A DNA stretch of 64,000 nucleotides, taken from Allacma fusca. Lineage: Eukaryota; Arthropoda; Collembola; Symphypleona; Sminthuridae. The position numbers and the translations under genes were made by a program. Numbering within the stretch: position 1 is the stretch's first letter; the number at the start of each line of letters is the position of its first letter. Positions 22,381-39,500 of this stretch are shown here, piece after piece. Where the stretch lies: positions 64,531,001 through 64,595,000 of the forward strand of contig OX359247.1 in the NCBI GenBank assembly GCA_947179485.1, in the 5' to 3' direction. Under the pieces are notes generated by a model. The model had not been told where the DNA came from. It did not search any database and worked only from the letters and a program-made list of their open reading frames with translations.

Positions 22381-25300
22381 TAAATCAAATAAATCAGATT
22401 TAAATCAAATAAATCAGATTTAAATCAAATAAATCACATTTAAATCAAATGAATAACATTTAAATCAAATGAATCAGATTTAAATCAAATGAATCAGATT
22501 TAAATCAAATGAATCACATTTAAATCAAATGAATCACATTTAAATCAAATGAATCACATTTAAATTAAATGAATCACATTTAAATCAAATGAATCACATT
22601 TAAATCAAATGAATCACATTTAAATCAAATGAATCACATTTAAATCAAATGAATCACATTTAAATCAAATGAATCACATTTAAATCAAATGAATCAGATT
22701 TAAATCAAATGAATCACATTTAAATCAAATGAATCAGATTTAAATCAAATGAATCACATTTAAATCAAATAAATCACATTTAAATCAAATGAATCACATT
22801 TAAATCAAATGAATCACATTTAAATTAAATGAATCACATTTAAATCAAATGAATCACATTTAAATCAAATGAATCACATTTAAATCAAATGAATCACATT
22901 TAAATCAAATGAATCACATTTAAATCAAATGAATCAGATTTAAATCAAATGAATCACATTTAAATCAAATGAATCAGATTTAAATCAAATGAATCACATT
23001 TAAATCAAATAAATCACATTTAAATCAAATGAATTACATTTAAATCAAATGAATCAGATTTAAATCAAATGAATCAGATTTAAATCAAATGAATCAGATT
23101 TAAATCAAATGAATCAGATTTAAATCAAATGAATCAGATTTAAATCAAATGAATCAGATTTAAATCAAATGAATCAGATTTAAATCAAATGAATCAGATT
23201 TAAATCAAATGTATCAGATGACAATCAAATAAATCAGATTTAAATCAAATGAATCAGATTTAAATCAAATGAATCACATTTAAATCAAATGAATCAGATT
23301 TAAATCAAATGAATCACATTTAAATCAAATAAATCACATTTAAATCAAATGAATCACATTTAAATCAAATGAATCACATTTAAATTAAATGAATCACATT
23401 TAAATCAAATGAATCACATTTAAATCAAATGAATCACATTTAAATCAAATGAATCACATTTAAATCAAATGAATCACATTTAAATCAAATGAATCAGATT
23501 TAAATCAAATGAATCACATTTAAATCAAATGAATCAGATTTAAATCAAATGAATCACATTTAAATCAAATAAATCACATTTAAATCAAATGAATCACATT
23601 TAAATCAAATAAATCACATTTAAATCAAATGAATTACATTTAAATCAAATGAATCAGATTTAAATCAAATGAATCAGATTTAAATCAAATGAATCAGATT
23701 TAAATCAAATGTATCAGATGACAATCAAATAAATCAGATTTAAATCAAATAAATCACATTTAAATCAAATAAATCACATTTAAATCAAATAAATCACATT
23801 TAAATCAAATAAATCACATTTAAATCAAATGAATCAGATTTAAATCAAATGAATCAGATTTAAATCAAATGAATCAGATTTAAATCAAATAAATCACATT
23901 TAAATCAAATGCATCACATTTAAATCAAATGAATCACATTTAAATCAAATGAATCACATTTAAATCAAATGAATCAAATTTAAATCAAATGAATCACATT
24001 TAAATGAAATGAATCACATTTAAATCAAATGAATCACATTTAAATCAAATGTATCAGATGACAATCAAATAAATCAGATTTAAATCAAATAAATCACATT
24101 TAAATCAAAGAAATCAGATTTGAATCAAATAAATCAGATTTAAATCAAATAAATCAGATTAAAATCAAATAAATCAGATTTAAATCAAATAAATCACATT
24201 TAAATCAAATAAATCACATTTAAATCAAATAAATCACATTTAAATCAAATAAATCACATTTAAATCAAATAAATCACATTTAAATCAAATAAATCACATT
24301 TAAATCAAATGAATCACATTTTAATCCAATGAATCAGATTTAAATCAAATAAATCACATTTAAATCAAATGAATAACATTTAAATCGAATGAATCAGAAT
24401 TTAATCAAATGAAACAGATTTAAATCAAATGAATCACATTTAAATCAAATGAATCAGATTTAAATCAAATGAATCACATTTAAATCAAATAAATCACATT
24501 TAAATCAAATGAATCACATTTAAATCAAATAAATCACATTTAAATCAAATGAATTACATTTAAATCAAATGAATCAGATTTAAATCAAATGAATCAGATT
24601 TAAATCAAATGAATCAGATTTAAATCAAATGTATCAGATGACAATCAAATAAATCAGATTTAAATCAAATAAATCACATTTAAATCAAATTAATCACATT
24701 TAAATCAAATAAATCACATTTAAATCAAATGAATCAGATTTAAATCAAATGAATCAGATTTAAATCAAATGAATCAGATTTAAATCAAATAAATCACATT
24801 TAAATCAAATGAATCACATTTAAATCAAATGAATCACATTTAAATCAAATGAATCACATTTAAATCAAATGAATCAAATTTAAATCAAATGAATCACATT
24901 TAAATGAAATGAATCACATTTAAATCAAATGAATCACATTTAAATCAAATGTATCAGATGACAATCAAATAAATCAGATTTAAATCAAATAAATCACATT
25001 TAAATCAAAGAAATCAGATCTAAATCAAATAAATCAGATTTGAATCAAAGAAATCAGACCTAAATCAAATAAATCAGATTTGAATCAAATAAATCAGATT
25101 TAAATCAAATAAATCACATTTAAATCAAATGAATCACATTTTAATCCAATGAATCAGATTTAAATCAAATAAATCACATTTAAATCAAATGAATCACATT
25201 TAAATCAGATGAATCAGATTTAAATCAAATGAATCAGATTTAAATCAAATGAATCAGATTTAAATTAAATGAATCAGATTTAAATCAAATGAATCACATT

Positions 25301-27040
25301 TAAATCAAATGAATCACATTTAAATCAAATGAATCACATTTAAATCAAATGAATCACATTTAAATCAAATGAATCACATTTAAATCAAATGTATCAGATG
25401 AAAATCAAATAAATCAGATTTAAATCAAATAAATCACATTTAAATCAAAGAAATCAGATTTGAATCAAATAAATCAGATTTAAATCAAATGAATCACATT
25501 TAAATCAAATGAATCACATTTAAATCAAATGAATCACATTTAAATCAAATGAATGACATTTAAATCAAATGAATCACATTTAAATCAAATGAATCACATT
25601 TAAATCAAATGAATCAGATTTAAATCAAATGAATCACATTTAAATCAAATGAATCAGATTTAAATCAAATGAATCACATTTAAATCAAATGAATCACATT
25701 TAAATCAAATGAATCACATTTAAATTAAATGAATCACATTTAAATCAAATGAATCACATTTAAATCAAATGAATCACATTTAAATCAAATGAATCACATT
25801 TAAATCAAATGAATCACATTTAAATCAAATGAATCAAATTTAAATCAAATGAATCACATTTAAATGAAATGAATCACATTTAAATCAAATGAATCACATT
25901 TAAATCAAATGTATCAGATGACAATCAAATAAATCAGATTTAAATCAAATAAATCACATTTAAATCAAAGAAATCAGATTTGAATCAAATAAATCAGATT
26001 TAAATCAAATAAATCAGATTAAAATCAAATAAATCAGATTTAAATCAAATAAATCACATTTAAATCAAATAAATCACATTTAAATCAAATAAATCACATT
26101 TAAATCAAATAAATCACATTTAAATCAAATAAATCACATTTAAATCAAATAAATCACATTTAAATCAAATAAATCACATTTAAATCAAATGAATCACATT
26201 TTAATCCAATGAATCAGATTTAAATCAAATAAATCACATTTAAATCAAATGAATAACATTTAAATCGAATGAATCAGAATTTAATCAAATGAAACAGATT
26301 TAAATCAAATGAATCACATTTAAATCAAATGAATCTTATTTAAATCAAATGAATCACATTTAAATCAAATGAATCACATTTAAATCAAATGAATCACATT
26401 TAAATCAAATGAATCAGATTTAAATCAAATGAATCAGATTTAAATCAAATGAATCAGATTTAAATCAAATGAATCAGATTTAAATCAAATGAATCACATT
26501 TAAATCAAATGAATCAGATTTAAATCAAATGAATCACATTTAAATCAAATAAATCACATTTAAATCAAATAAATCACATTTAAATCAAATGAATCACATT
26601 TAAATCAAATAAATCAGATTTAAATCAAATAAATCACATTTAAATCAAATGAATCACATTTAAATCAAATGAATCACATTTAAATCAAATGAATCACATT
26701 TAAATCAAATGTATCAGATGACAATCAAATAAATCAGATTTAAATCAAATAAATCACATTTAAATCAAATAAATCACATTTAAATCAAATAAATCACATT
26801 TAAATCAAATGAATCAGATTTAAATCAAATGAATCACATTTAAATCAAATGAATCAGATTTAAATCAAATAAATCACATTTAAATCAAATGAATCACATT
26901 TAAATCAAATGAATCACATTTAAATCAAATGAATCACATTTAAATCAAATGAATCAAATTTAAATCAAATGAATCACATTTAAATGAAATGAATCACATT
27001 TAAATCAAATGAATCACATTTAAATCAAATGTATCAGATG

Positions 27041-30000
27041 ACAATCAAATAAATCAGATTTAAATCAAATAAATCACATTTAAATCAAAGAAATCAGATC
27101 TAAATCAAATAAATCAGATTTGAATCAAAGAAATCAGACCTAAATCAAATAAATCAGATTTGAATCAAATGAATCAGATTTAAATCAAATGAATCACATT
27201 TAAATCAAATAAATCACATTTAAATCAAATAAATCACATTTAAATCAAATGAATCACATTTAAATCAAATGAATCACATTTAAATCAAATGAATCACATT
27301 TAAATCAAATGAATCAGATTTAAATCAAATGAATCAGATTTAAATCAAATGAATCAGATTTAAATCAAATGAATCACATTTAAATCAAATGAATCACATT
27401 TAAATCAAATGAATCAGATTTAAATCAAATGAATCACATTTAAATCAAATAAATCACATTTAAATCAAATAAATCACATTTAAATCAAATGAATCACATT
27501 TAAATCAAATAAATCACATTTAAATCAAATGAATTACATTTAAATCAAATGAATCAGATTTAAATCAAATGAATCAGATTTAAATCAAATGAATCAGATT
27601 TAAATCAAATGTATCAGATGACAATCAAATAAATCAGATTTAAATCAAATAAATCACATTTAAATCAAATAAATCACATTTAAATCAAATAAATCACATT
27701 TAAATCAAATGAATCAGATTTAAATCAAATGAATCACATTTAAATCAAATGAATCAGATTTAAATCAAATAAATCACATTTAAATCAAATGAATCACATT
27801 TAAATCAAATGAATCACATTTAAATCAAATGAATCACATTTAAATCAAATGAATCAAATTTAAATCAAATGAATCACATTTAAATGAAATGAATCACATT
27901 TAAATCAAATGAATCACATTTAAATCAAATGTATCAGATGACAATCAAATAAATCAGATTTAAATCAAATAAATCACATTTAAATCAAAGAAATCAGATC
28001 TAAATCAAATAAATCAGATTTGAATCAAATAAATCACATTTAAATCAAATGAATCACATTTAAATCAAATGAATCACATTTAAATCAAATGAATCACATT
28101 TAAATCAAATGAATCACATTTAAATCAAATGAATCACATTTAAATCAAATGAATCACATTTAAATCAAATGAATCAGATTTAAATCAAATGAATCAGATT
28201 TAAATCAAATGAATCAGATTTAAATCAAATGAATCAGATTTAAATCAAATGAATCACATTTAAATCAAATGAATCAGATTTAAATCAAATGAATCACATT
28301 TAAATCAAATAAATCACATTTAAATCAAATAAATCACATTTAAATCAAATGAATCACATTTAAATCAAATAAATCAGATTTAAATCAAATAAATCACATT
28401 TAAATCAAATGAATCACATTTAAATCAAATGAATCACATTTAAATCAAATGAATCACATTTAAATCAAATGTATCAGATGACAATCAAATAAATCAGATT
28501 TAAATCAAATAAATCACATTTAAATCAAATAAATCACATTTAAATCAAATAAATCACATTTAAATCAAATGAATCAGATTTAAATCAAATGAATCACATT
28601 TAAATCAAATGAATCAGATTTAAATCAAATAAATCACATTTAAATCAAATGAATCACATTTAAATCAAATGAATCACATTTAAATCAAATGAATCACATT
28701 TAAATCAAATGAATCAAATTTAAATCAAATGAATCACATTTAAATGAAATGAATCACATTTAAATCAAATGAATCACATTTAAATCAAATGTATCAGATG
28801 ACAATCAAATAAATCAGATTTAAATCAAATAAATCACATTTAAATCAAAGAAATCAGATCTAAATCAAATAAATCAGATTTGAATCAAAGAAATCAGACC
28901 TAAATCAAATAAATCAGATTTGAATCAAATGAATCAGATTTAAATCAAATGAATCACATTTAAATCAAATAAATCACATTTAAATCAAATAAATCACATT
29001 TAAATCAAATGAATCACATTTAAATCAAATGAATCACATTTAAATCAAATGAATCACATTTAAATCAAATGAATCAGATTTAAATCAAATGAATCAGATT
29101 TAAATCAAATGAATCAGATTTAAATCAAATGAATCACATTTAAATCAAATGAATCACATTTAAATCAAATGAATCAGATTTAAATCAAATGAATCACATT
29201 TAAATCAAATAAATCACATTTAAATCAAATAAATCACATTTAAATCAAATGAATCACATTTAAATCAAATAAATCACATTTAAATCAAATGAATTACATT
29301 TAAATCAAATGAATCAGATTTAAATCAAATGAATCAGATTTAAATCAAATGAATCAGATTTAAATCAAATGTATCAGATAACAATCAAATAAATCAGATT
29401 TAAATCAAATAAATCACATTTAAATCAAATAAATCACATTTAAATCAAATAAATCACATTTAAATCAAATGAATCAGATTTAAATCAAATGAATCACATT
29501 TAAATCAAATGAATCAGATTTAAATCAAATAAATCACATTTAAATCAAATGAATCACATTTAAATCAAATGAATCACATTTAAATCAAATGAATCACATT
29601 TAAATCAAATGAATCAAATTTAAATCAAATGAATCACATTTAAATGAAATGAATCACATTTAAATCAAATGAATCACATTTAAATCAAATGTATCAGATG
29701 ACAATCAAATAAATCAGATTTAAATCAAATAAATCACATTTAAATCAAAGAAATCAGATCTAAATCAAATAAATCAGATTTGAATCAAAGAAATCAGACC
29801 TAAATCAAATAAATCAGATTTGAATCAAATGAATCAGATTTAAATCAAATGAATCACATTTAAATCAAATAAATCACATTTAAATCAAATAAATCACATT
29901 TAAATCAAATGAATCACATTTAAATCAAATGAATCACATTTAAATCAAATGAATCACATTTAAATCAAATGAATCAGATTTAAATCAAATGAATCAGATT

Positions 30001-30600
30001 TAAATCAAATGAATCAGATTTAAATCAAATGAATCAGATTTAAATCAAATGAATCACATTTAAATCAAATGAATCAGATTTAAATCAAATGAATCACATT
30101 TAAATCAAATAAATCACATTTAAATCAAATAAATCACATTTAAATCAAATGAATCACATTTAAATCAAATAAATCACATTTAAATCAAATGAATTACATT
30201 TAAATCAAATGAATCAGATTTAAATCAAATGAATCAGATTTAAATCAAATGAATCAGATTTAAATCAAATGTATCAGATGACAATCAAATAAATCAGATT
30301 TAAATCAAATAAATCACATTTAAATCAAATAAATCACATTTAAATCAAATAAATCACATTTAAATCAAATGAATCAGATTTAAATCAAATGAATCACATT
30401 TAAATCAAATGAATCAGATTTAAATCAAATAAATCACATTTAAATCAAATGAATCACATTTAAATCAAATGAATCACATTTAAATCAAATGAATCACATT
30501 TAAATCAAATGAATCAAATTTAAATCAAATGAATCACATTTAAATGAAATGAATCACATTTAAATCAAATGAATCACATTTAAATCAAATGTATCAGATG
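27041..30600. repeat. 900-bp (45-unit) higher-order repeat run in satellite 2
   Basis: Marker units ACAATCAAAT recur with alternating spacings of 580 and 320 bp (27041, 27621, 27941, then 28801, 29381, 29701, 30281, 30601). Reading 28801-29700 against 29701-30600 unit by unit, I see only about two differences, one being GATA for GATG before the marker at 29381. The copy at 27941-28800 is 860 bp, missing two units. Related copies lie at 24061-24960 and 32421-33320. Confidence 0.85.
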
Positions 30601-33600
30601 ACAATCAAATAAATCAGATTTAAATCAAATAAATCACATTTAAATCAAAGAAATCAGATCTAAATCAAATAAATCAGATTTGAATCAAAGAAATCAGACC
30701 TAAATCAAATAAATCAGATTTGAATCAAATAAATCAGATTTAAATCAAATAAATCACATTTAAATCAAATGAATCACATTTTAATCCAATGAATCAGATT
30801 TAAATCAAATAAATCACATTTAAATCAAATGAATCACATTTAAATCAGATGAATCAGATTTAAATCAAATGAATCAGATTTAAATCAAATGAATCAGATT
30901 TAAATTAAATGAATCAGATTTAAATCAAATGAATCACATTTAAATCAAATGAATCACATTTAAATCAAATGAATCACATTTAAATCAAATGAATCACATT
31001 TAAATCAAATGAATCACATTTAAATCAAATGTATCAGATGACAATCAAATAAATCAGATTTAAATCAAATAAATCACATTTAAATCAAAGAAATCAGATT
31101 GGAATCAAATAAATCAGATTTAAATCAAATGAATCACATTTAAATCAAATGAATCACATTTAAATCAAATGAATCACATTTAAATCAAATGAATCACATT
31201 TAAATCAAATGAATCACATTTAAATCAAATGAATCACATTTAAATCAAATGAATCAGATTTAAATCAAATGAATCACATTTAAATCAAATAAATCACATT
31301 TAAATCAAATGAATCACATTTAAATCAAATGAATCACATTTAAATTAAATGAATCACATTTAAATCAAATGAATCACATTTAAATCAAATGAATCACATT
31401 TAAATCAAATGAATCACATTTAAATCAAATGAATCACATTTAAATCAAATGAATCAGATTTAAATCAAATGAATCAGATTTAAATCAAATGAATCACATT
31501 TAAATCAAATGAATCAGATTTAAATCAAATGAATCACATTTAAATCAAATAAATCACATTTAAATCAAATGAATCACATTTAAATCAAATAAATCACATT
31601 TAAATCAAATGAATTACATTTAAATCAAATGAATCAGATTTAAATCAAATGAATCAGATTTAAATCAAATGAATCAGATTTAAATCAAATGTATCAGATG
31701 ACAATCAAATAAATCAGATTTAAATCAAATAAACCACATTTAAATCAAATAAATCACATTTAAATCAAATAAATCACATTTAAATCAAATGAATCAGATT
31801 TAAATCAAATGAATCAGATTTAAATCAAATGAATCAGATTTAAATCAAATGAATCAGATTTAAATCAAATGAATCACATTTAAATCAAATGAATCAGATT
31901 TAAATCAAATGAATCACATTTAAATCAAATAAATCACATTTAAATCAAATAAATCACATTTAAATCAAAGAAATCAGATTTGAATCAAATAAATCAGATT
32001 TAAATCAAATAAATCAGATTAAAATCAAATAAATCAGATTTAAATCAAATAAATCACATTTAAATCAAATAAATCACATTTAAATCAAATGAATCACATT
32101 TTAATCCAATGAATCAGATTTAAATCAAATAAATCACATTTAAATCAAATGAATAACATTTAAATCGAATGAATCAGAATTTAATCAAATGAAACAGATT
32201 TAAATCAAATGAATCACATTTAAATCAAATGAATCACATTTAAATCAAATGAATCACATTTAAATCAAATGAATCACATTTAAATCAAATGAATCACATT
32301 TAAATCAAATGAATCACATTTAAATCAAATGAATCACATTTAAATCAAATAAATCACATTTAAATCAAATGAATCACATTTTAATCCAATGAATCACATT
32401 TAAATCAAATGTATCAGATGACAATCAAATAAATCAGATTTAAATCAAATAAATCACATTTAAATCAAAGAAATCAGATCTAAATCAAATAAATCAGATT
32501 TGAATCAAAGAAATCAGACCTAAATCAAATAAATCAGATTTGAATCAAATGAATCAGATTTAAATCAAATGAATCACATTTAAATCAAATAAATCACATT
32601 TAAATCAAATAAATCACATTTAAATCAAATGAATCACATTTAAATCAAATGAATCACATTTAAATCAAATGAATCACATTTAAATCAAATGAATCAGATT
32701 TAAATCAAATGAATCAGATTTAAATCAAATGAATCAGATTTAAATCAAATGAATCACATTTAAATCAAATGAATCACATTTAAATCAAATGAATCAGATT
32801 TAAATCAAATGAATCACATTTAAATCAAATAAATCACATTTAAATCAAATAAATCACATTTAAATCAAATGAATCACATTTAAATCAAATAAATCACATT
32901 TAAATCAAATGAATTACATTTAAATCAAATGAATCAGATTTAAATCAAATGAATCAGATTTAAATCAAATGAATCAGATTTAAATCAAATGTATCAGATG
33001 ACAATCAAATAAATCAGATTTAAATCAAATAAATCACATTTAAATCAAATAAATCACATTTAAATCAAATAAATCACATTTAAATCAAATGAATCAGATT
33101 TAAATCAAATGAATCACATTTAAATCAAATGAATCAGATTTAAATCAAATAAATCACATTTAAATCAAATGAATCACATTTAAATCAAATGAATCACATT
33201 TAAATCAAATGAATCACATTTAAATCAAATGAATCAAATTTAAATCAAATGAATCACATTTAAATGAAATGAATCACATTTAAATCAAATGAATCACATT
33301 TAAATCAAATGTATCAGATGACAATCAAATAAATCAGATTTAAATCAAATAAATCACATTTAAATCAAAGAAATCAGATCTAAATCAAATAAATCAGATT
33401 TGAATCAAAGAAATCAGACCTAAATCAAATAAATCAGATTTGAATCAAATAAATCAGATTTAAATCAAATAAATCACATTTAAATCAAATGAATCACATT
33501 TTAATCCAATGAATCAGATTTAAATCAAATAAATCACATTTAAATCAAATGAATCACATTTAAATCAGATGAATCAGATTTAAATCAAATGAATCAGATT

Positions 33601-34600
33601 TAAATCAAATGAATCAGATTTAAATTAAATGAATCAGATTTAAATCAAATGAATCACATTTAAATCAAATGAATCACATTTAAATCAAATGAATCACATT
33701 TAAATCAAATGAATCACATTTAAATCAAATGAATCACATTTAAATCAAATGTATCAGATGACAATCAAATAAATCAGATTTAAATCAAATAAATCACATT
33801 TAAATCAAAGAAATCAGATTTGAATCAAATAAATCAGATTTAAATCAAATGAATCACATTTAAATCAAATGAATCACATTTAAATCAAATGAATCACATT
33901 TAAATCAAATGAATCACATTTAAATCAAATGAATCAGATTTAAATCAAATGAATCACATTTAAATCAAATGAATCAGATTTAAATCAAATGAATCACATT
34001 TAAATCAAATAAATCACATTTAAATCAAATGAATCACATTTAAATCAAATGAATCACATTTAAATTAAATGAATCACATTTAAATCAAATGAATCACATT
34101 TAAATCAAATGAATCACATTTAAATCAAATGAATCACATTTAAATCAAATGAATCACATTTAAATCAAATGAATCAGATTTAAATCAAATGAATCAGATT
34201 TAAATCAAATGAATCACATTTAAATCAAATGAATCAGATTTAAATCAAATGAATCACATTTAAATCAAATAAATCACATTTAAATCAAATGAATCACATT
34301 TAAATCAAATAAATCACATTTAAATCAAATGAATTACATTTAAATCAAATGAATCAGATTTAAATCAAATGAATCAGATTTAAATCAAATGAATCAGATT
34401 TAAATCAAATGTATCAGATGACAATCAAATAAATCAGATTTAAATCAAATAAACCACATTTAAATCAAATAAATCACATTTAAATCAAATAAATCACATT
34501 TAAATCAAATGAATCAGATTTAAATCAAATGAATCAGATTTAAATCAAATGAATCAGATTTAAATCAAATAAATCACATTTAAATCAAATGAATCACATT
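29701..34600. repeat. 2,720-bp duplication in satellite 2
   Basis: Marker positions 29701, 30281, 30601, 31041, 31701 recur as 32421, 33001, 33321, 33761, 34421, each 2,720 bp later. The intervening units, including TTAATCCAAT, TAAATCAGAT and AAACCACATT variants, follow the same order. The end of the match is approximate. Confidence 0.75.
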
Positions 34601-36500
34601 TAAATCAAATGAATCACATTTAAATCAAATGAATCACATTTAAATCAAATGAATCAAATTTAAATCAAATGAATCACATTTAAATGAAATGAATCACATT
34701 TAAATCAAATGAATCACATTTAAATCAAATGTATCAGATGACAATCAAATAAATCAGATTTAAATCAAATAAATCACATTTAAATCAAAGAAATCAGATT
34801 TGAATCAAATAAATCAGATTTAAATCAAATAAATCAGATTAAAATCAAATAAATCAGATTTAAATCAAATAAATCACATTTAAATCAAATAAATCACATT
34901 TAAATCAAATAAATCACATTTAAATCAAATAAATCACATTTAAATCAAATAAATCACATTTAAATCAAATAAATCACATTTAAATCAAATGAATCACATT
35001 TTAATCCAATGAATCAGATTTAAATCAAATAAATCACATTTAAATCAAATGAATAACATTTAAATCGAATGAATCAGAATTTAATCAAATGAAACAGATT
35101 TAAATCAAATGAATCACATTTAAATCAAATGAATCACATTTAAATCAAATGAATCACATTTAAATCAAATGAATCACATTTAAATCAAATGAATCACATT
35201 TAAATCAAATGAATCACATTTAAATCAAATGAATCACATTTAAATCAAATAAATCACATTTAAATCAAATGAATCACATTTAAATCAAATGAATCACATT
35301 TAAATCAAATAAATCACATTTAAATCAAATGAATCACATTTAAATCAAATAAATCACATTTAAATCAAATGAATTACATTTAAATCAAATGAATCAGATT
35401 TAAATCAAATGAATCAGATTTAAATCAAATGAATCAGATTTAAATCAAATGTATCAGATGACAATCAAATAAATCAGATTTAAATCAAATAAACCACATT
35501 TAAATCAAATAAATCACATTTAAATCAAATAAATCACATTTAAATCAAATGAATCAGATTTAAATCAAATGAATCAGATTTAAATCAAATGAATCAGATT
35601 TAAATCAAATAAATCACATTTAAATCAAATGAATCACATTTAAATCAAATGAATCACATTTAAATCAAATGAATCACATTTAAATCAAATGAATCAAATT
35701 TAAATCAAATGAATCACATTTAAATGAAATGAATCACATTTAAATCAAATGAATCACATTTAAATCAAATGTATCAGATGACAATCAAATAAATCAGATT
35801 TAAATCAAATAAATCACATTTAAATCAAAGAAATCAGATTTGAATCAAATAAATCAGATTTAAATCAAATAAATCAGATTAAAATCAAATAAATCAGATT
35901 TAAATCAAATAAATCACATTTAAATCAAATAAATCACATTTAAATCAAATAAATCACATTTAAATCAAATAAATCACATTTAAATCAAATAAATCACATT
36001 TAAATCAAATAAATCACATTTAAATCAAATGAATCACATTTTAATCCAATGAATCAGATTTAAATCAAATAAATCACATTTAAATCAAATGAATAACATT
36101 TAAATCGAATGAATCAGAATTTAATCAAATGAAACAGATTTAAATCAAATGAATCACATTTAAATCAAATGAATCACATTTAAATCAAATGAATCACATT
36201 TAAATCAAATGAATCACATTTAAATCAAATGAATCACATTTAAATCAAATGAATCACATTTAAATCAAATGAATCACATTTAAATCAAATAAATCACATT
36301 TAAATCAAATGAATCACATTTTAATCCAATGAATCAGATTTAAATCAAATAAATCACATTTAAATCAAATGAATCACATTTAAATCAGATGAATCAGATT
36401 TAAATAAAATGAATCAGATTTAAATCAAATGAATCAGATTTAAATCAAATGAATCACATTTAAATCAAATGAATCACATTTAAATCAAATGTATCAGATG
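34421..36500. repeat. 1,040-bp (52-unit) tandem duplication in satellite 2
   Basis: 34421-35460 and 35461-36500 start alike with ACAATCAAAT followed by the private AAACCACATT unit. They share markers at +320 (34741/35781) and the ATCGAATGAATCAGAATT units. They diverge towards the end of the second copy. Confidence 0.75.
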
Positions 36501-39500
36501 ACAATCAAATAAATCAGATTTAAATCAAATAAATCACATTTAAATCAAAGAAATCAGATTTGAATCAAATAAATCAGATTTAAATCAAATGAATCACATT
36601 TAAATCAAATGAATCACATTTAAATCAAATGAATCACATTTAAATCAAATGAATCACATTTAAATCAAATGAATCACATTTAAATCAAATGAATCACATT
36701 TAAATCAAATGAATCAGATTTAAATCAAATGAATCACATTTAAATCAAATGAATCAGATTTAAATCAAATGAATCACATTTAAATCAAATGAATCAGATT
36801 TAAATCAAATGAATCACATTTAAATCAAATAAATCACATTTAAATCAAATGAATCACATTTAAATCAAATGAACCACATTTAAATTAAATGAATCACATT
36901 TAAATCAAATGAATCACATTTAAATCAAATGAATCACATTTAAATCAAATGAATCACATTTAAATCAAATGAATCACATTTAAATCAAATGAATCAGATT
37001 TAAATCAAATGAATCACATTTAAATCAAATGAATCAGATTTAAATCAAATGAATCACATTTAAATCAAATAAATCACATTTAAATCAAATGAATCACATT
37101 TAAATCAAATAAATCACATTTAAATCAAATGAATCACATTTAAATGAAATGAATCACATTTAAATCAAATGAATCACATTTAAATCAAATGAATCAGATT
37201 TAAATCAAATGAATCACATTTAAATCAAATAAATCACATTTAAATCAAATGAATCACATTTAAATCAAATAAATCACATTTAAATCAAATGAATTACATT
37301 TAAATCAAATGAATCAGATTTAAATCAAATGAATCAGATTTAAATCAAATGAATCAGATTTAAATCAAATGTATCAGATGACAATCAAATAAATCAGATT
37401 TAAATCAAATAAACCACATTTAAATCAAATAAATCACATTTAAATCAAAGAAATCACATTTAAATCAAATGAATCACATTTAAATCAAATGAATCACATT
37501 TAAATCAAATGAATCAGATTTAAATCAAATAAATCACATTTAAATCAAATGAATCACATTTAAATCAAATGAATCACATTTAAATCAAATGAATCACATT
37601 TAAATCAAATGAATCAAATTTAAATCAAATGAATCACATTTAAATGAAATGAATCACATTTAAATCAAATTAATCACATTTAAATCAAATGTATCAGATG
37701 ACAATCAAATAAATCAGATTTAAATCAAATAAATCACATTTAAATCAAAGAAATCAGATTTGAATCAAATAAATCAGATTTAAATCAAATAAATCAGATT
37801 AAAATCAAATAAATCAGATTTAAATCAAATAAATCACATTTAAATCAAATAAATCACATTTAAATCAAATAAATCACATTTAAATCAAATAAATCACATT
37901 TAAATCAAATAAATCACATTTAAATCAAATATATCACATTTAAATCAAATGAATCACATTTTAATCCAATGAATCAGATTTAAATCAAATAAATCAGATT
38001 TAAATCAAATGAATAACATTTAAATCGAATGAATCAGAATTTAATCAAATGAAACAGATTTAAATCAAATGAATCAGATTTAAATCAAATGTATCAGATG
38101 ACAATCAAATAAATCAGATTTAAATCAAATAAACCACATTTAAATCAAATAAATCACATTTAAATCAAAGAAATCACATTTAAATCAAATGAATCAGATT
38201 TAAATCAAATGAATCAGATTTAAATCAAATGAATCAGATTTAAATCAAATGAATCACATTTAAATCAAATGAATCACATTTAAATCAAATGAATCACATT
38301 TAAATCAAATGAATCAGATTTAAATCAAATGAATCACATTTAAATGAAATGAATCACATTTAAATCAAATTAATCACATTTAAATCAAATGTATCAGATG
38401 ACAATCAAATAAATCAGATTTAAATCAAATAAATCACATTTAAATCAAAGAAATCAGATTTGAATCAAATAAATCAGATTTAAATCAAATAAATCAGATT
38501 AAAATCAAATAAATCAGATTTAAATCAAATAAATCACATTTAAATCAAATAAATCACATTTAAATCAAATAAATCACATTTAAATCAAATAAATCACATT
38601 TAAATCAAATAAATCACATTTAAATCAAATATATCACATTTAAATCAAATGAATCACATTTTAATCCAATGAATCAGATTTAAATCAAATAAATCAGATT
38701 TAAATCAAATGAATAACATTTAAATCGAATGAATCAGAATTTAATCAAATGAAACAGATTTAAATCAAATGAATCACATTTAAATCAAATGAATCACATT
38801 TAAATCAAATGAATCACATTTAAATCAAATGAATCACGTTTAAATCAAATGAATCACATTTAAATCAAATGAATCACATTTAAATCAAATGAATCAGATT
38901 TAAATCAAATGAATCAGATTTAAATCAAATGAATCAGATTTAAATCAAATGAATCACATTTAAATCAAATGAATCACATATAAATCAAATGAATCACATT
39001 TAAATCAAATGAATCACATTTAAATCAAATGAATCACATTTAAATCAAATGAATCACATTTAAATCAAATGAATCACATTTAAATCAAATGTATCAGATG
39101 ACAATCAAATAAATCAGATTTAAATCAAATAAATCACATTTAAATCAAAGAAATCAGATTTGAATCAAATAAATCAGATTTAAATCAAATAAATCAGATT
39201 AAAATCAAATAAATCAGATTTAAATCAAATAAATCACATTTAAATCAAATAAATCACATTTAAATCAAATAAATCACATTTAAATCAAATGAATCACATT
39301 TAAATCAAATGTATCAGATGACAATCAAATAAATCACATTTAAATCAAATGAATCACATTTTAATCCAATGAATCAGATTTAAATCAAATAAATCACATT
39401 TAAATCAAATGAATAACATTTAAATCGAATGAATCAGAATTTAATCAAATGAAACAGATTTAAATCAAATGAATCACATTTAAATCAAATAAATCACATT